Program-made: the position numbers and the translations under genes
Notes under the pieces: generated by a model
Database searches by the model: none
Told to the model about the DNA's origin: nothing
What the model saw: only the letters and a program-made list of their open reading frames with translations
In this document: positions 1 to 6,439 of the stretch, piece by piece
How positions within the stretch are numbered: position 1 is the first letter of the stretch
Layout of the letters: every line of letters begins with the position of its first letter
From: Pseudomonadota bacterium
GTDB lineage: Bacteria; Pseudomonadota; Gammaproteobacteria; Xanthomonadales; Xanthomonadaceae
Length of the DNA stretch: 6,467 nucleotides
Reading direction: 5' to 3'
Assembly: GCA_023457475.1 (NCBI GenBank)
Contig: JAEWLO010000326.1
Location: 1 to 6,467, forward strand

Positions 1-112
1 GGAACGACACGTTCAGGATGTGCACCTTGTCCGGCAGGATGTGATTCTTGAACTGGTCCGGGAACACCATGATGGTGTCGAAGGCAAGAGAACCACAGAT
101 CAAAGCGGACAT
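1..112 (-). CDS. PfkB-family carbohydrate/adenosine kinase, N-terminal fragment (runs off left edge)
   Basis: Reading the minus strand from the ATG at 112-110 gives 37 uninterrupted codons starting MSALICGSLAFDTIMVFPDQ and continuing with an FKNHILPDKVHILNVSF stretch. The opening pattern (hydrophobic strand, then G-S-x-x-x-D) is the first beta strand and substrate-side loop of ribokinase/PfkB kinases. From memory it closely resembles the protein annotated as adenosine kinase or PfkB kinase next to mreB in Xanthomonadaceae. These soluble enzymes phosphorylate a sugar or nucleoside with ATP (adenosine to AMP if the annotation holds). Only the start is present, so the ATP-binding and catalytic C-terminal motifs cannot be checked and the substrate is an inference. 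The start is supported by the conserved N-terminus; only a weak AGG lies about 8 nt upstream. The gene is transcribed away from mreB. Confidence 0.8.
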   Translation of the reverse strand, partial: MSALICGSLAFDTIMVFPDQFKNHILPDKVHILNVSF

Positions 113-224
113 CGAGTAAGCCTATGCGGAAAGGGGTCTGAGGCCCGGCAGCCGGGCAGGAAAACGGCGCCGTCCGGCACCCAATGGCGCAAAGGTTAAC
201 GGGTGAGAGCGCTCAGGGCCAGAA

Positions 225-255
225 CCCCGCCTGTCCGGGGCGGCCTGAATGGCCG
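225..255. other. Two adjacent GC-rich hairpins in the kinase-mreB intergenic region
   Basis: Stem ccccg (225-229) pairs with cgggg (236-240) around a 6-nt loop. It is followed directly by cggcc (241-245) pairing with ggccg (251-255) around tgaat. A third compact hairpin, gcccgg/ccgggc, lies at 143-157. None is followed by a T-run, so they are not convincing intrinsic terminators on either strand. They sit between two divergent starts and upstream of the predicted mreB promoter. I cannot assign a function; in DNA this GC-rich, small stems are common. Confidence 0.3.
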
Positions 256-284
256 GGAAGGCAAGCTTTCCGCCAGATTTGTCC

Positions 285-320
285 TTGCTCGCGAACAGGC
301 GGATTGCTAGGCTTGTCGAC
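285..320 (+). promoter_or_regulatory. Predicted sigma70-type promoter of the mre operon (extended -10)
   Basis: TTGCTC at 285-290 serves as -35. It is separated by exactly 17 nt from TAGGCT at 308-313 as -10. The -10 is preceded by TGC at 305-307, giving the extended -10 TG that can compensate for a weak hexamer. The -10 keeps the key T1, A2 and T6. Transcription would begin about 319-320, leaving a leader of about 67 nt before the mreB ATG at 387. A rival -35, TTGTCC at 279-284, fits less well with what lies 17 nt downstream. This is prediction from sequence only. Confidence 0.5.
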
Positions 321-371
321 CTCGAATTCTGCCCATTTTTTCGCCATCCCGCGTTGGGCGCGACACCCCTC

Positions 372-376
372 AGGAT
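372..376 (+). promoter_or_regulatory. Ribosome binding site deciding the mreB start
   Basis: AGGAT lies 10 nt before the ATG at 387, a slightly long but workable spacing. The frame stays open back to an ATG at 249, but the 46 extra residues that start would add are unlike MreB, whereas the protein from 387 begins MFKKLRGMFSNDLSIDLGTA as MreB proteins do. The 249 start would also lie upstream of the predicted transcription start. Confidence 0.6.
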
Positions 377-386
377 CAACTCCCCG

Positions 387-1433
387 ATGTTCAAGAAACT
401 GCGTGGCATGTTCTCCAATGACCTGTCCATTGACCTGGGCACGGCCAATACCCTCATTTACGTGCGCGGGCAGGGGATCGTGCTGAACGAGCCGTCGGTC
501 GTGGCCGTGCGCCAGGACCGCGCCATCGGTGGCACCCGCTCGGTCGCCGCGGTCGGGGCCGAGGCCAAGCAGATGCTCGGTCGTACCCCCGGGCATATCA
601 CCACCATCCGCCCGATGAAGGACGGCGTCATCGCCGATTTCACCTACACCGAGGCCATGCTCAAGCACTTCATCAAGAAGGTGCACAAGTCGCGCGTGCT
701 GCGTCCCAGCCCGCGCGTGCTGGTCTGCGTGCCGGCCGGCTCGACCCAGGTCGAGCGCCGCGCGATCAAGGAATCGGCCGAGGAGGCCGGTGCCCGTGAC
801 GTGTTCCTGATCGAAGAGCCGATGGCGGCGGCGATCGGTGCCGGCATGCCGGTGACCGAAGCCCGCGGCTCCATGGTCATCGACATCGGCGGTGGTACCA
901 CCGAGGTCGCGGTGATCTCGCTGAACGGCATTGTCTATTCGGCTTCGGTCCGCATCGGCGGCGACCGCTTCGACGAGTCCATCACCAATTACGTGCGCCG
1001 CAACCACGGCATGCTGATCGGTGAAGCCACCGCCGAGCGCATCAAGGTGGAGCTGGGCTGCGCCTATCCGCAGGCGGAAGTGATCGAGATGGAAATCTCC
1101 GGCCGTAACCTCGCCGAGGGCGTGCCGAAGATGATCAAGATCAACTCCAACGAAGTCCTGGAAGCCCTGCACGAGCCGCTGTCGGGCATCGTCAGCGCGG
1201 TCAAGCTGGCGCTGGAGCAGACCCCGCCGGAACTGTGTGCCGACGTGGCCGAGCGTGGCATCGTGCTCACCGGCGGCGGCGCGCTGCTGCGCGACCTGGA
1301 CCGCCTGATCTCCGAGGAGACCGGCCTGCACGTGCAGGTGGCCGACGACCCGCTGACCTGCGTCGCCCGCGGTGGCGGCCGCGCGCTGGAACTGGTGGAC
1401 ATGCATGGCAACGAGTTCTTCGCGCCTGAATAA
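387..1433 (+). CDS. mreB: Rod shape-determining protein MreB (bacterial actin)
   Basis: MreB is an actin-like ATPase that forms antiparallel filaments on the inner face of the cytoplasmic membrane and guides the side-wall synthesis machinery. The 348-residue product is the usual size (E. coli 347) and, from memory, matches it almost along its whole length. The N-terminal MFKKLRGMF resembles the amphipathic membrane-binding segment of Gram-negative MreB. The first phosphate loop is DLGTANT (16-22), the EEP catalytic-face motif is at about 143-145, the second phosphate loop is DIGGGTTEV (from D166), and the adenosine-site GGGALLRDL begins at G296. It is the first gene of the operon, divergent from the kinase, with the promoter at about 285-313. 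The stop lies 9 nt before mreC. Nothing is truncated or odd. The start at 387 is chosen over 249 on homology and ribosome binding site. Confidence 0.97.
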   Translation: MFKKLRGMFSNDLSIDLGTANTLIYVRGQGIVLNEPSVVAVRQDRAIGGTRSVAAVGAEAKQMLGRTPGHITTIRPMKDGVIADFTYTEAMLKHFIKKVHKSRVLRPSPRVLVCVPAGSTQVERRAIKESAEEAGARDVFLIEEPMAAAIGAGMPVTEARGSMVIDIGGGTTEVAVISLNGIVYSASVRIGGDRFDESITNYVRRNHGMLIGEATAERIKVELGCAYPQAEVIEMEISGRNLAEGVPKMIKINSNEVLEALHEPLSGIVSAVKLALEQTPPELCADVAERGIVLTGGGALLRDLDRLISEETGLHVQVADDPLTCVARGGGRALELVDMHGNEFFAPE

Positions 1434-1442
1434 GCCGTCCTC

Positions 1443-2462
1443 GTGCCACCCTATGCCGGCCCTCCCGTAGCCTCACGCCAGGGTGATGCCAGCAGTCCGT
1501 TGCGGCTGCTGGCCTACCTTGCGCTGGCCATCATCCTGATTGTGCTGGACGACCAGGCCGGCTGGCTTGCCCGTGCCCGCGCCCAGGCCAATGTCCTGGT
1601 GCAGCCGGTGTGGGCGCTGGCCGGGCTGCCCGGCCGCCTGGGTACACAGGTCAAGGACAATGCCGCCAGTCATGGCCAGCTGGTGCAGGAAAACCGCGAA
1701 CTGCGCAATCAGCTGCTGATTGCCAACGCGCGCCTGACCCGGCTGCAGACCGCCGCGCTGGACAACGCCCAGCTGCGTGAACTGCTGAACGTGGCCGAGC
1801 GCAGTGGCCTGGATGTGCAGCTGGCCCCGATCCTCGACATCGACCTGGATCCGGTGAAGCAGCGCCTGGTGCTGGCGGCCGGCAGCCGCGATGGCGTGCA
1901 CGTGGGGCAGGCGGTGATCGACGCCGGTGGCCTGATGGGGCAGGTGATCGCCACGACGGGCAGCAATGCCACGGTGCTGCTGCTCACCGACCCCGACCAT
2001 GCCGTGCCGGTGACCGTGGCCCGCAATGGCGTGCGCCTGATTGTCTACGGTCGTGGCGATACCCTGGAACTGCGCGACATTCCGCTCAGCGCCGGGGTGG
2101 AAGTGGGCGATGAGATCGTCACTTCCGGTCTCGGCGGCCGCTTCCCGTCCGGCTTCCCGGTCGGCAAGATCACCGCGCTGCGTCCCGACGACACCCACGC
2201 CTACCTGGTCGGCGAGCTCGACCCCGCCGCCAAGCTCGACCGCGGCCGCGACGTATTGCTTCTGCGCCCCGGCGCTGCAATCCGGATCCCGCCGAACCTC
2301 CGCCCGCTCCCCGAAACCGCGGGAGGTCCGGTAGCGCCGGCCGTTGGCCGGCCCACGGATACTGCACCGCAACCGCAATCCACCGGCGCGCAACCCACTG
2401 AATCGACACCCGGTGCCCCGCCTCCGGCACCGCAACCCACCTCGCAGGCACCCACCCGATGA
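1443..2462 (+). CDS. mreC: Rod shape-determining protein MreC
   Basis: MreC is a bitopic inner-membrane protein that links cytoplasmic MreB to periplasmic PBP2 and is thought to switch PBP2/RodA to the active state. The 339-residue product shows a short cytoplasmic N-terminus, one membrane segment at about 20-36, a coiled coil at about 75-118 rich in QENREL/NARLTRLQ-type heptads, and the two-barrel MreC domain at about 126-276 with typical segments such as VIDAGGLMGQV and VTSGLGGRFPSGFPVG. Residues 277-339 are a Pro/Thr/Gln-rich tail, likely disordered. The start is a GTG with no clear Shine-Dalgarno sequence; the ATG at 1453 is out of frame and no ATG lies before the membrane segment, so translation probably depends on coupling to mreB, 9 nt upstream. 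The stop overlaps the mreD start as ATGA. Confidence 0.95.
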   Translation: MPPYAGPPVASRQGDASSPLRLLAYLALAIILIVLDDQAGWLARARAQANVLVQPVWALAGLPGRLGTQVKDNAASHGQLVQENRELRNQLLIANARLTRLQTAALDNAQLRELLNVAERSGLDVQLAPILDIDLDPVKQRLVLAAGSRDGVHVGQAVIDAGGLMGQVIATTGSNATVLLLTDPDHAVPVTVARNGVRLIVYGRGDTLELRDIPLSAGVEVGDEIVTSGLGGRFPSGFPVGKITALRPDDTHAYLVGELDPAAKLDRGRDVLLLRPGAAIRIPPNLRPLPETAGGPVAPAVGRPTDTAPQPQSTGAQPTESTPGAPPPAPQPTSQAPTR

Positions 2463-2944
2463 GCCGCCTGCGCGACAAACCCTGGGTGCTCCCGGTCAGC
2501 ATCGTCCTGGCCCTGCTGCTCGGCCTGCTGCCGCTGCCCGAGCTGCTGCAGCCGCTGCGCCCGTACTGGCTCGCGCTGGTGCTGGCCTACTGGGTGATCG
2601 AAACGCCTGACCGCGTCGGCCTCGGCGTGGCCTTCAGCTGTGGCGTCATCGCCGACCTTCTGTATGGCGGGGTGCTCGGCGAGCAGGCGCTGCGGCTGGT
2701 CATGCTGACCTTCATCCTGCAGCGCTTCCGAGCCCGCATCCGCTTCTTCCCGATGTCGCAGCAGGTGCTGGCGATCGGCGGCCTGCTGTTCAACGACCGC
2801 ATCGTCAGCGCGGTGGTGCACATCGCGGTGGGCGAGCCGACCCTGCCATGGTCCTACTGGTGGGCCCCGCTGCTCGGCATGGCCTTGTGGCCGGTAGTGT
2901 TCATCGTGCTCGACGCGGTCCGCTTCGGGCGTCGCGGGCGCTGA
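2459..2944 (+). CDS. mreD: Rod shape-determining protein MreD
   Basis: MreD is a small polytopic inner-membrane protein of the elongasome that partners MreC and tunes its action on PBP2. The 161-residue length is normal (E. coli 162). It is very hydrophobic, with about five to six membrane segments at roughly 10-24, 35-48, 52-70, 76-88, 101-123 and 134-152. It has the family's RPYWLALVLAYWV segment near 34-46 and the GVIADLLYGGVLGEQALR segment at about 62-79, followed by a basic loop (QRFRARIRF). The C-terminus is positively charged (RFGRRGR), consistent with a cytoplasmic end. The ATG overlaps the mreC stop (ATGA), implying translational coupling. Only a weak AGG precedes it. Its stop is 1 nt before mrdA. 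Identification rests on both sequence and operon position. Confidence 0.95.
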   Translation: MSRLRDKPWVLPVSIVLALLLGLLPLPELLQPLRPYWLALVLAYWVIETPDRVGLGVAFSCGVIADLLYGGVLGEQALRLVMLTFILQRFRARIRFFPMSQQVLAIGGLLFNDRIVSAVVHIAVGEPTLPWSYWWAPLLGMALWPVVFIVLDAVRFGRRGR

Positions 2945-2945
2945 C

Positions 2946-5012
2946 ATGTACATGCGCCGCCCGGCCAAGAATCCCCACGCCGAGGCCGAGCAGTTCCGGC
3001 GTCGCGCCGCACTGGGCTTCCTCGGCGTCCTGGTCTGCCTGATCGGGCTGGGTGGCTGGTACTTCAAGCTGCAGGTGCTCGACCACGACATCTACGCCAC
3101 CGGGTCCGAAGCCAACCGCATCAAGCCGCGGCCGGTGGTGCCCGGGCGCGGCATGATCTACGACCGCAACGGGCGGCTGCTGGCCGAGAACGTGCCCGCG
3201 TTCCGGCTGGACATCACGCCGGACAAGGTGAAGGACATGGACGCCACCCTGGCGGGGCTGGCGAAGATCCTGGCCATCAGCCCGGAAGACATCGAAACCT
3301 TCAACAAGTCGCGCAAGGCCCGCCGCAGCTTCCTGCCGGTCACGCTCAAGCTGCGGGTCACCGATGAGGAAATGGCCCGCTTCGCGGTGGATCGCTGGCG
3401 CTACCCCGGCGTGGAGCTGGAACCGTACCTGACCCGCCGCTACCCGTATGGCGACCTGTTCGCGCACATCATCGGTTACGTCGGCCGGGTCGACGACAAG
3501 GACCTTGAGATTCTGGGCGAGGGCAATGCCGCGCTCACGCACATCGGCAAGTCCGGCCTGGAGCGCTTTTACGAGCAGCAGCTGCGTGGCAAGGTCGGTT
3601 ACGAGCAGGTGGAAACCAATGTGCAGGGGCGCGCGATACGGACCATTGGCCGGGTAGCGGCCCAATCCGGCAGCGACCTGCGGCTGTCGATCGATGCCGA
3701 CCTGCAGCGGGCCATGGTCGCGGCCTTCGGCGAGTTAGAAGGCTCCGCGGTGGCCATGGACCCCCCTACCGGCGAGGTGCAGGCGATGGTCAGCCTGCCG
3801 TCCTACGACCCGAACCTGTTCGTCAACGGCATCTCGCACACCGATTTCAAGGCGCTCAACGACAACCCCTCGCGGCCACAGTTCAACCGGCTGGTCCTGG
3901 GCGGCGTAGCCCCCGGCTCCACCATCAAGCCGCTGATCGGCCTGGCCGGTCTGGACAGCGGTACCCGCCGCCCGGAAGACAAGGTGCTTTCCACCGGCAT
4001 GTTCTACCTGCCCGGCACCTCGCGCGGGTGGGGCGATGCCAACCGTGGCGGGCATGGCTGGACCGACCTGCGCAAGTCGATCACCCAGTCGGTCAACACG
4101 TATTACTACAAGCTTGCCCTGGACATGGGCATCGAGAAGTTCGACCACTACATGGGCTATTACGGTTTCGGCGAGCCTACCGGGATCGACCTCACCGGCG
4201 AGATCGGCGGCATCCTGCCGTCGCCGCAGAACAAGGCGAAATCGCGCAGGGAGCGCTGGTATCCCGGTGACACGGTGAACGTGAGCATCGGCCAGGGTGA
4301 CTGGAAGGTGACCCCGCTGCAGCTGGTGCATGGCGTCGGTGGCATCGCCGATGGCCAGCTGCGCACGCCGCACCTGGTCATGCAGTCGCGCGACGGGTTC
4401 GATGCGCAGTGGCAACCGGTGCCGGCGGCGAAGAGCAAGCCGATCAGCCCCAGCCCCGGCAATCTGCAGGCGGTACGCGAAGGCATGATGGGCACCATGC
4501 AGCCGGGCGGCAGCGGTGCCCGTGCCGCGGCCGGTGCGCCCTACACCATCGCTGGCAAGACCGGCACCGCGCAGGTCATCAGCCGCCGGGGAACGGCCGC
4601 GGTCAATCCCAAGAGTCTGCCCATGCACCTGCGCCACCGGTCGCTGTTCGTCGGTTTTGCGCCGGCGGAAAATCCGGTGATCGCCGTGGCCATCGCGGTC
4701 GAAGGTGGCGGGTACGGCGGCTCGGCAGCGGCACCGATCGCACGCAAGCTGTTCGATGCCTGGTTGCTGGGCAAGATGCCCGAGGGCATGGAGCCGCTGG
4801 ACAGTGAACGCGGCACCACCGCGATCGGCCTGACCGCCTTCGATGGCGGCGAAAGCTCCGCCCGCGACGCCGGTGATGCGGCCGCCCTCGCGCTGGAGAC
4901 CGTGCCGGTGATGGTGGGCCTGCAGGTCCCGGCACCGGCCCCCGCACCGCCCGTACCGCCGGCATCCGTCCCGCCTGCACCCGCCTCGACCCCGCCGGAG
5001 CGCCGCCCATGA
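2946..5012 (+). CDS. mrdA: Penicillin-binding protein 2 (elongation-specific D,D-transpeptidase)
   Basis: PBP2 cross-links new peptidoglycan in the side wall, in complex with RodA; it is the target of mecillinam in E. coli. This is a class B PBP: short cytoplasmic N-terminus, one membrane anchor at about 22-40, a PBP dimerisation domain beginning with the VPGRGMIYDRNGRLLAEN box (about 65-82), then the transpeptidase domain. The three active-site motifs are intact: S325-T-I-K328 (nucleophile S325), S382-V-N384, and K538-T-G540. At 688 residues it is longer than E. coli PBP2 (633). The surplus is mostly a tail from about residue 613 that ends in an Ala/Pro-rich stretch (661-688). The start at 2946 is 1 nt after mreD; an in-frame ATG at 2952 is equally plausible and would remove two residues. 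The stop overlaps rodA (ATGA). Confidence 0.96.
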   Translation: MYMRRPAKNPHAEAEQFRRRAALGFLGVLVCLIGLGGWYFKLQVLDHDIYATGSEANRIKPRPVVPGRGMIYDRNGRLLAENVPAFRLDITPDKVKDMDATLAGLAKILAISPEDIETFNKSRKARRSFLPVTLKLRVTDEEMARFAVDRWRYPGVELEPYLTRRYPYGDLFAHIIGYVGRVDDKDLEILGEGNAALTHIGKSGLERFYEQQLRGKVGYEQVETNVQGRAIRTIGRVAAQSGSDLRLSIDADLQRAMVAAFGELEGSAVAMDPPTGEVQAMVSLPSYDPNLFVNGISHTDFKALNDNPSRPQFNRLVLGGVAPGSTIKPLIGLAGLDSGTRRPEDKVLSTGMFYLPGTSRGWGDANRGGHGWTDLRKSITQSVNTYYYKLALDMGIEKFDHYMGYYGFGEPTGIDLTGEIGGILPSPQNKAKSRRERWYPGDTVNVSIGQGDWKVTPLQLVHGVGGIADGQLRTPHLVMQSRDGFDAQWQPVPAAKSKPISPSPGNLQAVREGMMGTMQPGGSGARAAAGAPYTIAGKTGTAQVISRRGTAAVNPKSLPMHLRHRSLFVGFAPAENPVIAVAIAVEGGGYGGSAAAPIARKLFDAWLLGKMPEGMEPLDSERGTTAIGLTAFDGGESSARDAGDAAALALETVPVMVGLQVPAPAPAPPVPPASVPPAPASTPPERRP

Positions 5013-6121
5013 GAGTGTTCCTGCGTTGGGCGACCGACATGGTCGTGCGCTTTGTCAGCACCCTGGACTGGGTACTGTGCCTGGCGCTGGGCAGCCTCAT
5101 GCTGATCGGCCTGTCCGTGCTCAAGAGCGCAGGTGGCGATTCGCTGGTGTTCGCGCAGGGAGTGCGTTTCGCGGTGGGCCTGGGGGCGATGTGGGCGATC
5201 TCGCGCATGTCCATCCTGCGCATCCGCTCGGCCACGCCGCTGATCTACGCCATTTCGATGATCCCGCTGCTGGCCGTGTTCGTGCTCGGCACCGGCAAGT
5301 ACGGGCGGCAGTGGCTGGACCTCAAGATCTTCTACCTGCAGCCCGCCGAGCTGCTCAAGGTCAGTCTGCCGATGATGGTGGCCTGGTACCTGCACCGCAT
5401 GCCCCTCCCGCCGCGGTTCAACACCGTGCTGGTCAGCGCCGTGATCATCGGTGTGCCGACCGGCCTGGTGATGCTGCAGCCGGACTTCGGCACCCGCGTG
5501 CTGATCGCCGCAAGCGGTGCCTTCGTGCTGCTGCTGGCCGGTCTGCCCTGGTGGTGGGTGGGGGTGGCGGTGGGCGGCGTGGCGGCGGCGGCCCCGGTGG
5601 CCTGGATCTGGCTGCTGCGGCCCTACCAGAAGGACCGCATTCTGATGTTCCTGGACCCCGAGAGCGACGCGCTGGGGGCAGGGTGGAACATCATCCAGTC
5701 CAAGATCGCGATCGGTTCCGGTGGCCTGGACGGCAAGGGCTGGGGGCAGGGCTCGCAGTCGCATCTGAACTTCATTCCCGAGCAGACCACCGACTTCGCC
5801 TTCTCGGTGCTCAGCGAGGAGTTCGGGTGGATCGGCGTGGCCCTGGTGCTGGCCCTGTACCTGGTGGTGATCGGACGTTGCCTGTGGATCGCCTCGCAAT
5901 CGCGCGACTCGTACTCCCGGCTGTTGGCCGGGGCCACCGGCCTGGCCTTCTTCGTCTACGTGCTGGTCAACGGCGGCATGATTTCCGGCCTGCTGCCGGT
6001 GGTAGGTGTGCCGATGCCCCTGATCAGCTATGGCGGCACCTCGGCGGTGTCCCTGCTGGCCGGATTCGGCCTGGTCATGGCGGCGCGCAGCCATCAGCCC
6101 GTCCATGGTGGTTACAGTTGA
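5009..6121 (+). CDS. rodA: Peptidoglycan glycosyltransferase RodA (SEDS family)
   Basis: RodA polymerises lipid II into glycan strands for cell elongation and forms a complex with PBP2, encoded just upstream. The 370-residue product matches the usual length and is polytopic, with about ten membrane segments. Signature regions are present: GTGKYGRQWLDL (about 94-105), the LQPAELLKV motif with E114, LQPDFGT with D159, the FIPEQTTDFAFSVLSEE loop with the catalytic D262 (same number as the essential Asp in E. coli RodA), and the C-terminal PLISYGGTS (about 337-345). The ATG overlaps the mrdA stop, and GGAG at 4997-5000, 8 nt upstream, is the best Shine-Dalgarno in the operon. The elongation rather than division (FtsW) assignment follows from the mre operon and PBP2 neighbour. 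It is the last gene of the operon in this window. Confidence 0.96.
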   Translation: MRVFLRWATDMVVRFVSTLDWVLCLALGSLMLIGLSVLKSAGGDSLVFAQGVRFAVGLGAMWAISRMSILRIRSATPLIYAISMIPLLAVFVLGTGKYGRQWLDLKIFYLQPAELLKVSLPMMVAWYLHRMPLPPRFNTVLVSAVIIGVPTGLVMLQPDFGTRVLIAASGAFVLLLAGLPWWWVGVAVGGVAAAAPVAWIWLLRPYQKDRILMFLDPESDALGAGWNIIQSKIAIGSGGLDGKGWGQGSQSHLNFIPEQTTDFAFSVLSEEFGWIGVALVLALYLVVIGRCLWIASQSRDSYSRLLAGATGLAFFVYVLVNGGMISGLLPVVGVPMPLISYGGTSAVSLLAGFGLVMAARSHQPVHGGYS

Positions 6122-6126
6122 AACAA

Positions 6127-6144
6127 CCGACGGGATTCCGTCGG
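6127..6144 (+). terminator. Short GC hairpin just after rodA (possible weak terminator or 3' end)
   Basis: CCGACGG (6127-6133) pairs perfectly with CCGTCGG (6138-6144) around the loop GATT, starting 5 nt after the rodA stop. The seven-bp stem is stable and well placed for a 3' end, but no T-run follows (acggtgaccc). Termination would therefore be partial, or the hairpin may protect the 3' end of the mRNA instead. Confidence 0.4.
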
Positions 6145-6188
6145 ACGGTGACCCGGGTGTGTCAAATCGCCGCCTGTTCATCTTCATG

Positions 6189-6200
6189 ATTTGCGCAAAT
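6189..6200. promoter_or_regulatory. Perfect 12-bp palindrome, candidate operator
   Basis: ATTTGCGCAAAT reads the same on both strands and lies in an AT-richer patch between rodA and the predicted FNR-type promoter. A dimeric repressor could bind such a site. I do not recognise it as a known operator (it is not a Fur, Zur or Clp/CRP consensus). It is about 154 nt upstream of the predicted start site at 6354, rather far for direct repression of that promoter. Confidence 0.3.
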
Positions 6201-6305
6201 TTAACGTACGCACCCGTGCGGAGGGCCCGATTTCGTCCTTCAGGGTGCATGTCGCGTCAACAAAGTGGCGAAAAAGTGCGATGCAGTGCACAAATCTGAA
6301 TGTGC

Positions 6306-6319
6306 TTGATTCGGATCAA
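6306..6319 (+). promoter_or_regulatory. FNR/ANR-type binding site
   Basis: TTGATTCGGATCAA is a perfect match to the FNR/ANR consensus TTGAT-N4-ATCAA, the site of the oxygen-sensing iron-sulfur regulators of the CRP/FNR family. Its centre (between 6312 and 6313) is exactly 41.5 bp upstream of the start predicted from the -10 at 6342-6347, the classical activating (class II) position where the regulator overlaps the -35 region. It is not a Clp/CRP site, which would read TGTGA-N6-TCACA. Confidence 0.72.
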
Positions 6320-6341
6320 TGGACTTGTCGTAAACGGCCTG

Positions 6342-6354
6342 CACAATGGCGGCC
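6342..6354 (+). promoter_or_regulatory. Predicted -10 element and start site of an FNR-dependent promoter
   Basis: CACAAT at 6342-6347 matches four of six positions of TATAAT. No good -35 hexamer lies 16-18 nt upstream, as expected when an activator at -41.5 replaces it. Start would be about 6354, at the base of the stem-loop 6353-6400. The transcript runs rightwards into the riboswitch signature and out of the window. Confidence 0.5.
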
Positions 6355-6400
6355 CGTCAGCAGACGCGCATCGAGCCAAGCGAAGCGCGAGCCTGACGGG
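6353..6400 (+). other. Leader RNA stem-loop at the predicted 5' end
   Basis: CCCGTCAG (6353-6360) pairs perfectly with CTGACGGG (6393-6400), eight bp. Inside, CGCGC (6365-6369) pairs with GCGCG (6385-6389) around a 15-nt loop, so the element is a two-tier stem with a small internal loop. It begins at the predicted transcription start and precedes the riboswitch signature by 43 nt. A T-run is absent (attggtagtg follows), so it is not an intrinsic terminator. It may stabilise the 5' end of the leader; the function is not known. Confidence 0.45.
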
Positions 6401-6439
6401 ATTGGTAGTGAACCCGATCGATACAGGGGGCAAGGCGTG

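Noticed and set aside
249..386. 46-residue N-terminal extension of MreB
   Set aside because: The extra residues do not resemble MreB, lie partly upstream of the predicted transcription start, and the 387 start gives the conserved N-terminus with an AGGAT upstream.
213..1406. 397-codon open frame on the minus strand opposite mreB
   Set aside because: It is the high-GC shadow of mreB. The translation is rich in His, Asp, Arg and Gln with no recognisable domain, while the opposite strand encodes a clear MreB.
5026..6189. 387-codon plus-strand frame overlapping rodA
   Set aside because: It is a shifted reading of rodA, with Arg/Ala/Gly-rich sequence and no membrane segments or known motif. The rodA frame has all SEDS catalytic motifs.
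6209..6248. Possible terminator formed by gcaccc (6210-6215) and gggtgc (6243-6248)
   Set aside because: The loop would be 27 nt, the competing cgca/tgcg hairpin is only four bp, and no T-run follows.
4541..6250. 569-codon open frame on the minus strand opposite mrdA/rodA
   Set aside because: Its composition (His/Gln/Arg-rich, low complexity) is typical of an antisense shadow in GC-rich DNA. It overlaps two well-identified genes in full and extends into an intergenic region with no ribosome binding site.
6129..6404. Nine-base direct repeat gacgggatt at 6129-6137 and 6396-6404
   Set aside because: Both copies lie within the 3' portions of unrelated hairpins (post-rodA hairpin and leader stem). 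Too short, and only two copies, to claim a repeat family or attachment site.
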